A stretch of 13,151 nucleotides of DNA, taken from Kiloniellales bacterium (GTDB lineage: Bacteria; Pseudomonadota; Alphaproteobacteria; Kiloniellales; JAKSDN01). Position 1 is the stretch's first letter; each line of letters begins with the position of its first letter. The position numbers and the translations under genes were made by a program. Under the pieces are notes generated by a model. The model searched no databases. It was given only the letters and a program-made list of their open reading frames with translations, and was not told the DNA's origin. Positions 1 to 5,966 of this stretch are shown here, one piece after another. The DNA is taken from positions 1 through 13,151 of the forward strand of contig JAKSDN010000088.1 of assembly GCA_022360075.1 (NCBI GenBank), read 5' to 3'.

Positions 1-2
1 AT

Positions 3-260
3 CGGCGCCATGCGATCAACATCAGGCTGAGCATCCCGCTCTTCTTCGGGCGCTATTACGTGACGCTCGTCGCCGGAAAGGAGCGCCGGAGCGCCGCGCG
101 GCGCAGCGAGGAGCGGGGCAAGCATCCTCTCCGCACGACCGGCAACGTCATCTTCTTCCTGGTGCTGGGCGCGCTGACGGGTCTCGCCGCGCTCGCCCTG
201 ATTCAGCTCGGCAGCGCCTTCCTGCTCGAGAGCACCGGGCTCGTGGTGGCGCCGCAATGA
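3..260 (+). CDS. Small inner-membrane protein of a Tad-pilus locus, 5'-truncated by the window edge
   Basis: Function unknown. The frame is open back to base 3, so 85 C-terminal residues are visible and the start lies upstream of the window. An internal GTG at 60 would give only 66 residues and would cut away the well-formed stretch IPLFFGRYYVTLVAGKERR, so it is probably not the start. Visible layout: a hydrophobic or amphipathic stretch (visible residues 8-24), a very basic Arg-rich section (27-45), then one transmembrane helix (about 48-69) and a short tail. From memory, similar small proteins with an F-G-R-Y/F-Y-x-x-L-V-A-G-x-E-R-R motif occur next to TadE/TadG genes in alphaproteobacteria; I cannot name a family. 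Its TGA overlaps the ATG of the next gene (ATGA), so the two are probably translated together. A role in Tad pilus assembly is inferred from position only. Confidence 0.7.
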   Translation, partial: RRHAINIRLSIPLFFGRYYVTLVAGKERRSAARRSEERGKHPLRTTGNVIFFLVLGALTGLAALALIQLGSAFLLESTGLVVAPQ

Positions 261-685
261 GACTCTTCGGCAGGCTCCGGCCGCGCGGGCGCTGGCGCCG
301 CCTGCTGCGCAGCGAGCGCGGGTCATCGGCCGTCGAGTTCGCCTTCGTCATCCCGGTCCTGATCGCCATCCTCGGCGGCATCATCCAGTTCGGGGCCATC
401 TTCTTCCTGCAGAACAACATGGCGAGCGTGGCGCGCGACGCCGCCCGGCGCTTCGCCGTCGGCGAGATGACCGAGGCCGAGGCCGAGACCTACGCGCAGA
501 ATCAGCTCGTGAACTGGGGCGTGACCTTCTCGGTCGACGCCTCCCCGCCCGATCCCAGCGACCCGACCGACACCGACGTTTCGGTGGTCATCACCGTGCC
601 GCTGGCCGACGCGGCGATCGTCGACCTCGGCGGCTTCTTCGGGACCGGCAATCTGGCCGCCCAGGCCGTCATGCGCCAGGAGTAA
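257..685 (+). CDS. TadE-like pseudopilin
   Basis: A 142-residue protein of the TadE family: minor pseudopilins of the Tad/Flp pilus system, inserted in the inner membrane and processed like prepilins. A basic N-terminal leader (residues 1-22, ending SERG) is followed by SSAVEFAFVIPVLIAILGGI, the TadE signature. Cleavage after Gly22 would place Glu27 at mature position +5, the position that matters in type IV prepilins. The hydrophobic helix spans about 26-51. The rest is a small exported domain with an acidic Pro/Asp/Thr-rich stretch (97-107) and a hydrophobic C-terminal part. The ATG overlaps the upstream stop by ATGA. The gene ends ten bases before the TadG-like gene, which supports one transcription unit. 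Length is normal for the family. Which peptidase processes it is unknown; a GspO-type peptidase lies two genes downstream. Confidence 0.88.
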   Translation: MRLFGRLRPRGRWRRLLRSERGSSAVEFAFVIPVLIAILGGIIQFGAIFFLQNNMASVARDAARRFAVGEMTEAEAETYAQNQLVNWGVTFSVDASPPDPSDPTDTDVSVVITVPLADAAIVDLGGFFGTGNLAAQAVMRQE

Positions 686-694
686 CCCGGACTC

Positions 695-2038
695 ATGCCC
701 CGCCCTTCGCGCCTTCGTTCCAAGCTCACCTCTTTCATGCGCGACGTGCGCGCCGGCGTGATCGTCCTCTTCGCCTTCGGCCTCATCATGATCGTGGGCG
801 TGGGGGCGCTTGCCGTCGATATGAGCTATCTCTACGTCCTGGAGACCCAGCTACAGACCGCCGCCGACTCCGCGGCGCTGGCTGGTGCCAGCCGGCTGCC
901 CGATCAAGATGCGGCCCGCACCGAAGCCAAGGGCTACGCCGAGAAGAACCTGCCGCCTTCAGTGCACGGAACGACGGTGAACGACGGCGACGTGGTCTTC
1001 GGACAATGGGACACGGACACGCGGACCTTTACGGCAGGCCTCACACCAGCCAATGCGCTTCAAGTCAACGTGCTGCGGACCCAGAGCAACGGCAACGCCG
1101 CGAGCACCTTCCTCGCCCGGATCTTCTCCATCGACGAGGTCGATGTCTCCGCCACGTCGATGGCGACCGGGGCGGCGGGGAAGCCGGGCTGCATCATGGC
1201 TCTGGACCCCGCGGCGACGCGCGGCGCCATGAAATTCAACAGCATCGATTCGGCGGACCTCGACGATTGCGTCCCGGTCGCCAACTCGACCCACAGCCGG
1301 GCGATCGAGATCAGCAGCCTCGACTCCTTCTACGCCGGCTCGCTGTACACCTCCGGCGGATACAAAGCCTCTTCGATCGACAACTTCGATCTCGACGAGC
1401 CCGCGCAGACCTACGAGCCACCGCTCGCGGACCCCTACGCCAACCTCGCCGAGCCCTCTCCGGGGGCCTGCGATTGGACGAACCATCACGTCAACTCAAG
1501 CGGAACCATCTCGCCTGGTGTCTACTGCGGCGGGCTTTCCGTCAACGCCGGCTCGATCACCTTCAATCCCGGCACCTACTACATCGTCGACGGCGATCTC
1601 GAGTTCAACTCGATCAGCAACGTGAGCTGCAACTGCTCCGCACCCGGCTCGGGCGTCACCTTCGTGCTGACCGGCACCAGCTCGTCTCAGATCGGCACCT
1701 TCTCCTTCGGCAGCATGGACTCGATCTCTCTGCAGTCGCCGAGCGATCCTTCCTACGACTATCCCGGCATGCTGATCTACGTGGACCGCGATGCACCCTA
1801 CGACACCTCGAGCTTCAGCAGCATCGATTCGCTGACCTTCAACGGCGCCGTCTACGCCCCTTCCCAGAAGCTGCAAATCAGTAGCATCGACTACTCGGCG
1901 CAGACCGACTGCGCGCAGCTTGTCGCCTTCAGGGTGCAGTTCAGCAGCATCGATTCCTTCGGCCGCGCGGACAACTGCCCGGCTTACGGCACGAAGAACC
2001 TGTCGATCGGCGGCATCGCCCCCGCGCTGGTGATGTAG
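695..2038 (+). CDS. TadG-like pilus assembly protein with SIDS-repeat C-terminal region
   Basis: A 447-residue protein. Residues 17-66 match the TadE/TadG N-terminal signature: a short basic region, one transmembrane helix (about 20-42), then VDMSYLYVLETQLQTAADSA and ALAGA, as in TadG-like Flp-pilus proteins. The rest is predicted to be exported. Residues 240-300 hold a recognisable module: a PPLADPYANL segment, SPGVYCGG (273-280) and FNPGTYYIVDG (290-300). From memory, similar modules occur in TadG-related proteins with Ser/Gly-rich beta-type repeats. Here the repeated unit is F/I-x-S-I-D-S, at residues 181, 206, 225, 304, 338, 374, 395 and 416. Eight Cys lie in the exported part (166, 192, 259, 278, 312, 314, 406, 428). 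No von Willebrand A domain with a MIDAS DxSxS motif was seen. The start is ATG 695, with AGGAG at 678-682 (12-base spacing); ATG 737 is an alternative that would still keep the helix. Confidence 0.8.
   Translation: MPRPSRLRSKLTSFMRDVRAGVIVLFAFGLIMIVGVGALAVDMSYLYVLETQLQTAADSAALAGASRLPDQDAARTEAKGYAEKNLPPSVHGTTVNDGDVVFGQWDTDTRTFTAGLTPANALQVNVLRTQSNGNAASTFLARIFSIDEVDVSATSMATGAAGKPGCIMALDPAATRGAMKFNSIDSADLDDCVPVANSTHSRAIEISSLDSFYAGSLYTSGGYKASSIDNFDLDEPAQTYEPPLADPYANLAEPSPGACDWTNHHVNSSGTISPGVYCGGLSVNAGSITFNPGTYYIVDGDLEFNSISNVSCNCSAPGSGVTFVLTGTSSSQIGTFSFGSMDSISLQSPSDPSYDYPGMLIYVDRDAPYDTSSFSSIDSLTFNGAVYAPSQKLQISSIDYSAQTDCAQLVAFRVQFSSIDSFGRADNCPAYGTKNLSIGGIAPALVM
1235..1957 (+). repeat. Dispersed SIDS-coding repeat inside the TadG-like gene
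   Basis: Eight in-frame copies of a six-codon unit encode F/I-x-S-I/L/M-D/S-S/N/Y. They begin near 1235, 1310, 1367, 1604, 1706, 1814, 1877 and 1940. Three copies (1235, 1814, 1940) are nearly identical at DNA level, sharing the core agcatcgattc after ttcaac or ttcagc. The others have diverged (for example atcagcagcctcgac at 1310 and atcagtagcatcgac at 1877). Spacing is irregular (about 63 to 240 bases), so this is not a tandem array. The regular alternation of hydrophobic and Ser/Asp residues suggests turns of a beta-solenoid or a beta-strand-turn unit; that fold is inferred. Confidence 0.7.
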
Positions 2039-2140
2039 CATTCGGCCACGACCGCCGGACGGACGAGGTCCGCGGGATCCTGCTGGTGTAAGCTGGTTGC
2101 GAACCAACGGAACCAGCCGATCCCAGCGGGCGACGAGGCC
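2039..2140 (+). other. Gap between the TadG-like gene and the prepilin peptidase, with two small dyads
   Basis: A 102-base non-coding stretch. It holds a short perfect hairpin, CGGAC-gag-GTCCG (2060-2072), and a second dyad, GCTGGTT (2092-2098) with AACCAGC (2111-2117). A smaller alternative, GGTT-gcg-AACC (2095-2105), is nested in the second dyad, so two mutually exclusive foldings are possible. Neither is followed by a run of T, so neither qualifies as a standard intrinsic terminator. No convincing -35/-10 pair was found. Confidence 0.35.
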
Positions 2141-2896
2141 TTGCCTGAACATCGCGTCGAGATATTCCTGATCCTGGCCGCGCCCTTCGTGGGCAGCTTC
2201 CTGGCGGTGCTGATCGTGCGCTTGCCCGAGGGTCGGCCCTGGGCCCTCGCCCGCTCCGCCTGCCCCGCCTGCGACCGTCGCCTGGGCCCGCGCGACCTGA
2301 TACCCCTGCTGAGCTGGCTGCTTTCCAGGGGCCGCTGCCGTTACTGCGGGGCGCGGATCGGCGTGTTCTATCCGGCGGTCGAGCTGGCGGCGCTGCTTAT
2401 CGCCGTTTGGGCGGCGAGCCAGCTCTCGGGCTGGCTGCTCGTGGCAAGCTGTGTCCTGGGCTGGAGCCTGCTCGCGCTCGCCGTGATCGACCAGCGCCAC
2501 GGCATTCTGCCCGACGAGCTGACGCTGCCGCTGGTGCCGCTCGGCCTCGTCGTCGCCTGGTTCCTGAATCCTGATTTTCTCTGGGCCCACGTGCTCGGCG
2601 CCGCGCTCGGCTTCGCCGCTTTCGCGGCCATCGCCTGGGCCTATCGCCGGCTTCGTGGCATGGACGGCCTCGGGCTGGGCGACGCCAAGCTGCTCGCCGC
2701 CGCCGGCGCCTGGCTGTCGTGGAGCGGCCTGGCCTCGGTCGTGCTGCTGGGCGCGGTGTCGGCCTTGGCCGTTGTCTTGCTCAGAGCTCTCTTCGGCGCA
2801 TCGATCAGCGCCAAGGAGAGAATCGCTTTCGGCCCCTATCTCTGCCTGGCGATTTGGGTGGTCTGGCTCTACGGCCCGCTGACCTTCGGTGGGTGA
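2141..2896 (+). CDS. gspO: Prepilin peptidase / N-methyltransferase (GspO/PilD type, aspartyl protease family A24)
   Basis: A 251-residue polytopic inner-membrane enzyme that cleaves the short basic leader of type IV prepilins and T2SS pseudopilins after Gly and N-methylates the new N-terminus. The N-terminal domain has the cytoplasmic zinc motif CPAC (Cys41, Cys44) and CRYC (Cys66, Cys69), typical of bifunctional enzymes and absent from the short TadV/CpaA type. The catalytic aspartates are Asp117 in LAVIDQRHGILPDELT and Asp181 in GLGLGDAKLLAA, both in expected contexts. About seven hydrophobic segments are visible. The reported start is TTG 2141, with GAGG at 2135-2138 only two bases upstream. 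That spacing is poor, but the next residues match the usual N-terminal helix, including FVGSFLAVLIVRLP. The gene is separated from gspE by a minus-strand gene, so it is probably transcribed with or after the Tad genes. It is the only such enzyme visible and the likely processor of GspG-J downstream. Confidence 0.92.
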   Translation: MPEHRVEIFLILAAPFVGSFLAVLIVRLPEGRPWALARSACPACDRRLGPRDLIPLLSWLLSRGRCRYCGARIGVFYPAVELAALLIAVWAASQLSGWLLVASCVLGWSLLALAVIDQRHGILPDELTLPLVPLGLVVAWFLNPDFLWAHVLGAALGFAAFAAIAWAYRRLRGMDGLGLGDAKLLAAAGAWLSWSGLASVVLLGAVSALAVVLLRALFGASISAKERIAFGPYLCLAIWVVWLYGPLTFGG

Positions 2897-2907
2897 CGCA
2901 GCCTCGC

Positions 2908-3924
2908 TCACGACTCGCAGTAGGACAGCACGCGCTCGTAGAGCGCCGGTGCCACGGTAACGCCCTCGGCTTCGATGCGCTCGCGCGCGGCGCGCCTCTT
3001 GCCGCCCGGCAGGCGCGCGCCTTCCTGTTCTTGCACGGCCGCGGTGAGCGCGGCGACGCGATCGCCGAAGGCGCCGCCCGCGAAGCGCTCGGGGTCGAGG
3101 GCGAAGAAAAACTGGCCGGTGCGCGGCGGGCCGCCGTCGTTGGTGGCGAAGGAGGAAGCTTCGAGGCCAAGAGTGGCACCGGACAGCGCAGCGGCAAAGA
3201 CCTCGACGGTCAGGCCGATACCGAAACCCTTGTAGCCCCCGGCGGGCAGCATGCTGCCGGCCAGGGCCGCCGCCGCGTCGCGAGTCGGCCGGCCCTCGGC
3301 GTCGAGCGCCCAGCCTTCCGGGATCGGCTCGCCCTGCTTGGCGCGCAGGGAGATCTCGCTCTTGGCGATGACACTGGAGGACTGGTCGATGACGAAGGCA
3401 GCCGCGCCCTCGCCATCGGGTACGCCGAGCGCGAATGGGTTGGTGCCGATGACCGGCTTCTTCCCGCCCGGCGGCGCGATCGAGGCCGGCGCGTTGGTGA
3501 ATCCGAGCCCCAGCAAGCCGGCCTCGGCGAGGATCTCGACGTGCTGGCCCAGAACGCCGCAGTTGTAGGAGTTGCGGATGGCGCCCGCCGCGATGCCCGT
3601 CTCCTTCGCCGCCGTCACCAGTCGATCGAAGAGCGCGTCGATGGCCGGCAGAGCGAAGCCGTCGTCGGCATTGCAGGCGAAAGCCGAGGCCGAGAGCGCC
3701 GTCACGGCCGGCCGGGCATCGCCCTTGACCTTGCCGCACTTCAGGTGCTCGCAGTAGATCGGCACATAGGCCAGGCCGTGGCTCTTGATGCCGTCGCGCT
3801 CGGCACCGACGACCGCGCGCGCCTGGGAAGCGGCGTTGCCGGCCGAGCAGCCGCTCGACGTCAGGGCGCGCTCGGCGAGGCCGCGGACGTCGCCGAGGGA
3901 AAGGCTAACGGGTCCGGATGTCAC
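2908..3924 (-). CDS. Ldh-family NAD(P)H-dependent oxidoreductase (malate/L-lactate dehydrogenase-like)
   Basis: A 338-residue cytosolic enzyme of the Ldh/YlbC/AllD/DpkA family, which reduces 2-oxoacids or cyclic imines (malate, lactate, sulfolactate, ureidoglycolate or Delta1-piperideine-2-carboxylate) and is unrelated to Rossmann-fold LDH. Family landmarks: DGIKSHGLAYVPIY with His49; RNSYNCGVLGQH (about 117-127); APPGG and GTNPFALGVP (about 150-168); and PAGGYKGFGIGL (about 227-238). The motif that reads S-x-H-F-G in many members is S-Y-N-C-G here (residues 119-123). The GTG start at 3924 is supported by GAGGAAG (plus-strand 3932-3938) seven bases upstream; a longer ORF to 3996 adds 24 residues unlike the family. 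It is convergent with gspO, with eleven bases between stops, and divergent from gspE. The substrate cannot be assigned. Confidence 0.88.
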   Translation of the reverse strand: MTSGPVSLSLGDVRGLAERALTSSGCSAGNAASQARAVVGAERDGIKSHGLAYVPIYCEHLKCGKVKGDARPAVTALSASAFACNADDGFALPAIDALFDRLVTAAKETGIAAGAIRNSYNCGVLGQHVEILAEAGLLGLGFTNAPASIAPPGGKKPVIGTNPFALGVPDGEGAAAFVIDQSSSVIAKSEISLRAKQGEPIPEGWALDAEGRPTRDAAAALAGSMLPAGGYKGFGIGLTVEVFAAALSGATLGLEASSFATNDGGPPRTGQFFFALDPERFAGGAFGDRVAALTAAVQEQEGARLPGGKRRAARERIEAEGVTVAPALYERVLSYCES

Positions 3925-3931
3925 GACAGGG

Positions 3932-3938
3932 CTTCCTC
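3932..3938 (-). promoter_or_regulatory. Ribosome binding site deciding the start of the Ldh-family gene
   Basis: On the minus strand GAGGAAG stands seven bases before GTG 3924. It is one of the two best Shine-Dalgarno matches in the window and fixes the start downstream of the longest possible ORF. Confidence 0.75.
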
Positions 3939-4091
3939 GTATGGGGATCGTTCTCGCGGGCCAAGATCGGCATTTCGGCGGCTTTGTCCAACCCAAAGAC
4001 CCGGCGAGGCCTCACGACCGGCTCAGCCAAGGCTCCCGCCGGAGTTGCGCGTCGGTTCCGGACGGACCGAAAAAGCGGTAACCTGTCGAGC
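3939..4091. promoter_or_regulatory. Divergent intergenic region between the Ldh-family gene and gspE
   Basis: This stretch of about 150 bases must hold the promoters for both divergent units. A weak sigma70-like pair for gspE could be TTCCGG (4056-4061) and TAACCT (4079-4084), 17 bases apart. Its -35 match is poor, and the predicted transcript would begin almost at ATG 4092, which would favour the later ATG at 4134. No clear operator was seen. Confidence 0.3.
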
Positions 4092-5876
4092 ATGGAAAGG
4101 CGGTCCTCGAGTCCGCCTGGGCCCGACGGGGTGATGAGAAGCTTGAAGCCGGACCCGGACTCCCTGGAAAGCGCGCTCGGCACGTTGCTGGTCGAGGGCG
4201 GCTACCTCGAGCGCGCCGGATTCGAGCGCGCCCGCCGCGCCTGCGCCGCGGGCAGCGACCCGCTCTGCCTGATCCTGACCCGCCTCGGCCTGGTCTCGGA
4301 AAGCGACATGGCCAGCGCCTTGGCGGAGCTGCTCGGCCTGCCGGTCGCGACGGCCGGGGACTATCCCTCGACGGCGGTATTGGATGGGACGCTCAGCGCC
4401 AATTTCCTGAAGGAGGCCCGGGCCATACCCCTGGCCGACGAGCCGGAGGCCCTGGTGCTGGCCGTGGCCGATCCGCTCGACGGCTTCGTGCCGGAGGCCG
4501 TGGCGCTCAAGGTCGGCAAGCCCGTGCTCACACGGATCGCGCGGCCCGGCGATATCGAGACGGCCTTCGAGCGGCTCTACGGCCGCGACCGCGGCCAGGT
4601 CGGGGCGGTCGTCGACGGTATCGATGCGATCGATCAGGCCGGCACCGAAGCGGATATCGAGAAGCTGAAGGACCAGGCGAGCGAAGCGCCGGTGATTCGC
4701 CTCGTCAACGCCATGATCGCGGAGGCCGTGGAAGCGCGCGCCTCGGACATTCACATCGAGCCCTTCGAGAATCGGCTTCGGGTGCGCTACCGGGTCGACG
4801 GCGTGCTGACCGAAGCGACGGCGCCGCCGCCGGGACTCCAGGCCGCGATCGTCTCGCGCATCAAGATCCTCGCCAAGCTCAACATCGCCGAGCGGCGCCT
4901 GCCCCAGGATGGGCGGATCAAGCTGACCGTCAGGGGCAAGGAGGTGGACTTCCGCGTCTCCACCTTACCGACCGTGCACGGCGAGAGCGTGGATCTGCGG
5001 ATCCTCGACCGCGATTCCGTCGTGCTGGATTTCGCCGAGCTCGGGTTCGACGCCTTCACGACAGAGCAGATCCTCGAAGTCCTCAAGCAGCCCAACGGCA
5101 TCTTCCTGGTGACCGGCCCAACCGGCAGCGGCAAGTCGACGACGCTCTACACCTCGCTGATCACGCTCAACACGCCGGACCGCAACATCATCACGGTCGA
5201 GGACCCGGTCGAGTATCAGCTCGAAGGCGTCAATCAGCTTCAGGTCAAGCCGCAGATCGATCTCACCTTCGCGACCTTGCTGCGCTCGATCCTGCGGCAC
5301 GATCCCGACATCATCATGGTGGGCGAGATTCGCGACCTGGAGACGGCGCAGATCGCGGTCCAGGCCTCGCTCACCGGCCACCTCGTGCTGTCGACCCTGC
5401 ACACCAACTCCGCGGCCGCCAGCGTGACCCGACTGCTCGACATGGGCGTAGAGGACTACCTTCTGACCTCGACGCTGAAGGGCATCCTGGCCCAGCGCCT
5501 GGTGAGAACCCTTTGCAAGGCCTGCCGCGAGCCTTACGAAGCGCTGCCGGAGCTGGTCGCGCAGATCGGCCTGCCGCGGGAGAACGGCGGCGATCCGCTC
5601 GTCTTGCACCGCCCGGTGGGCTGCGCGCGCTGCGGCGGCAGCGGCTATCTGGGACGCACCTCGATCGGCGAAATCCTGGTCATGTCCGACGGCCTGCGCC
5701 GGCTGACGCTGAGGCAATCGGAAGCGCATGAGATCGAGCGCGCGGCTATCGGTAACGGCATGCGCACCCTCTACGAGGACGGCCTGCGCAAGGCCGTCGC
5801 GGGCGAAACCTCGATCGAGGAAATCCTGCGGGTAACCCGGGAGAGCCGGGAGGCGCAGCACGGGGATCATGGCTAA
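4092..5876 (+). CDS. gspE: T2SS assembly ATPase GspE
   Basis: A hexameric cytoplasmic ATPase that powers pseudopilus assembly through GspL and GspF; 594 residues with the start chosen here. The N-terminal third (about 20-160) resembles the T2SSE-N/MshEN-type domain. The catalytic part begins near DIHIEPFENRLRVRYRVDG. Walker A is GPTGSGKST (342-350, Lys348). An Asp-box-like VEDPVEYQ follows. Walker B is DPDIIMVGEIRD (404-415, Glu412), and the His box is TGHLVLSTLHTNSA. The tetracysteine zinc motif is intact: CKAC (475-478) and CARC (511-514). The start is uncertain. ATG 4092 and ATG 4134 (580 residues) are both possible, neither has a strong Shine-Dalgarno, and biased codon use is clear only from about 4149. 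The frame is open further upstream to 3918, but that would overlap the start of the opposite gene. It is the first gene of the T2SS cluster. Confidence 0.95.
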   Translation: MERRSSSPPGPDGVMRSLKPDPDSLESALGTLLVEGGYLERAGFERARRACAAGSDPLCLILTRLGLVSESDMASALAELLGLPVATAGDYPSTAVLDGTLSANFLKEARAIPLADEPEALVLAVADPLDGFVPEAVALKVGKPVLTRIARPGDIETAFERLYGRDRGQVGAVVDGIDAIDQAGTEADIEKLKDQASEAPVIRLVNAMIAEAVEARASDIHIEPFENRLRVRYRVDGVLTEATAPPPGLQAAIVSRIKILAKLNIAERRLPQDGRIKLTVRGKEVDFRVSTLPTVHGESVDLRILDRDSVVLDFAELGFDAFTTEQILEVLKQPNGIFLVTGPTGSGKSTTLYTSLITLNTPDRNIITVEDPVEYQLEGVNQLQVKPQIDLTFATLLRSILRHDPDIIMVGEIRDLETAQIAVQASLTGHLVLSTLHTNSAAASVTRLLDMGVEDYLLTSTLKGILAQRLVRTLCKACREPYEALPELVAQIGLPRENGGDPLVLHRPVGCARCGGSGYLGRTSIGEILVMSDGLRRLTLRQSEAHEIERAAIGNGMRTLYEDGLRKAVAGETSIEEILRVTRESREAQHGDHG

Positions 5877-5893
5877 GCAACGGCAATCACGGA

Positions 5894-5931
5894 GGCTGTC
5901 GATTGGTCGCTCTCGAACGCCGACCACAGCC
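5894..5931 (+). repeat. Intercistronic inverted repeat between gspE and gspF
   Basis: GGCTGT (5894-5899) pairs with ACAGCC (5926-5931), and GGTCG (5905-5909) pairs with CGACC (5921-5925). This gives an 11-bp stem with a five-base bulge on the 5' side (cgatt) and an 11-base loop. It lies in the 90-base gap between gspE and gspF. No T-run follows, so it is not a classical terminator. It could be an RNA-processing or stability element; the role is inferred. Confidence 0.5.
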
Positions 5932-5966
5932 TTCGGCACACACCTAGGCTGAAAGCGGACCATCGG

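Noticed and set aside
2060..2072. Hairpin after the TadG-like gene as an intrinsic terminator
   Set aside because: The stem is only five base pairs and no T-run follows.
2892..2910. GTGA/TCAC dyad in the convergent gspO/Ldh junction as a bidirectional terminator
   Set aside because: Only four base pairs, partly inside both stop codons, with no T-run on either strand.
1496..3739. A 747-codon open frame on the minus strand covering the end of the TadG-like gene, gspO and most of the Ldh-family gene
   Set aside because: Its translation is Arg/Ala/Gly-rich with no domain or plausible fold, and it runs antisense to two clear genes and out of frame in the third. Long empty frames are expected in GC-rich DNA.
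3918..4091. N-terminal extension of gspE to ATG 3918
   Set aside because: It would overlap the start of the Ldh-family gene, encode 58 residues unlike any GspE, and cover the only space available for divergent promoters.
2719..4134. A 471-codon plus-strand frame opposite the Ldh-family gene
   Set aside because: The minus-strand gene has family motifs and a strong ribosome binding site; the plus-strand translation has neither.
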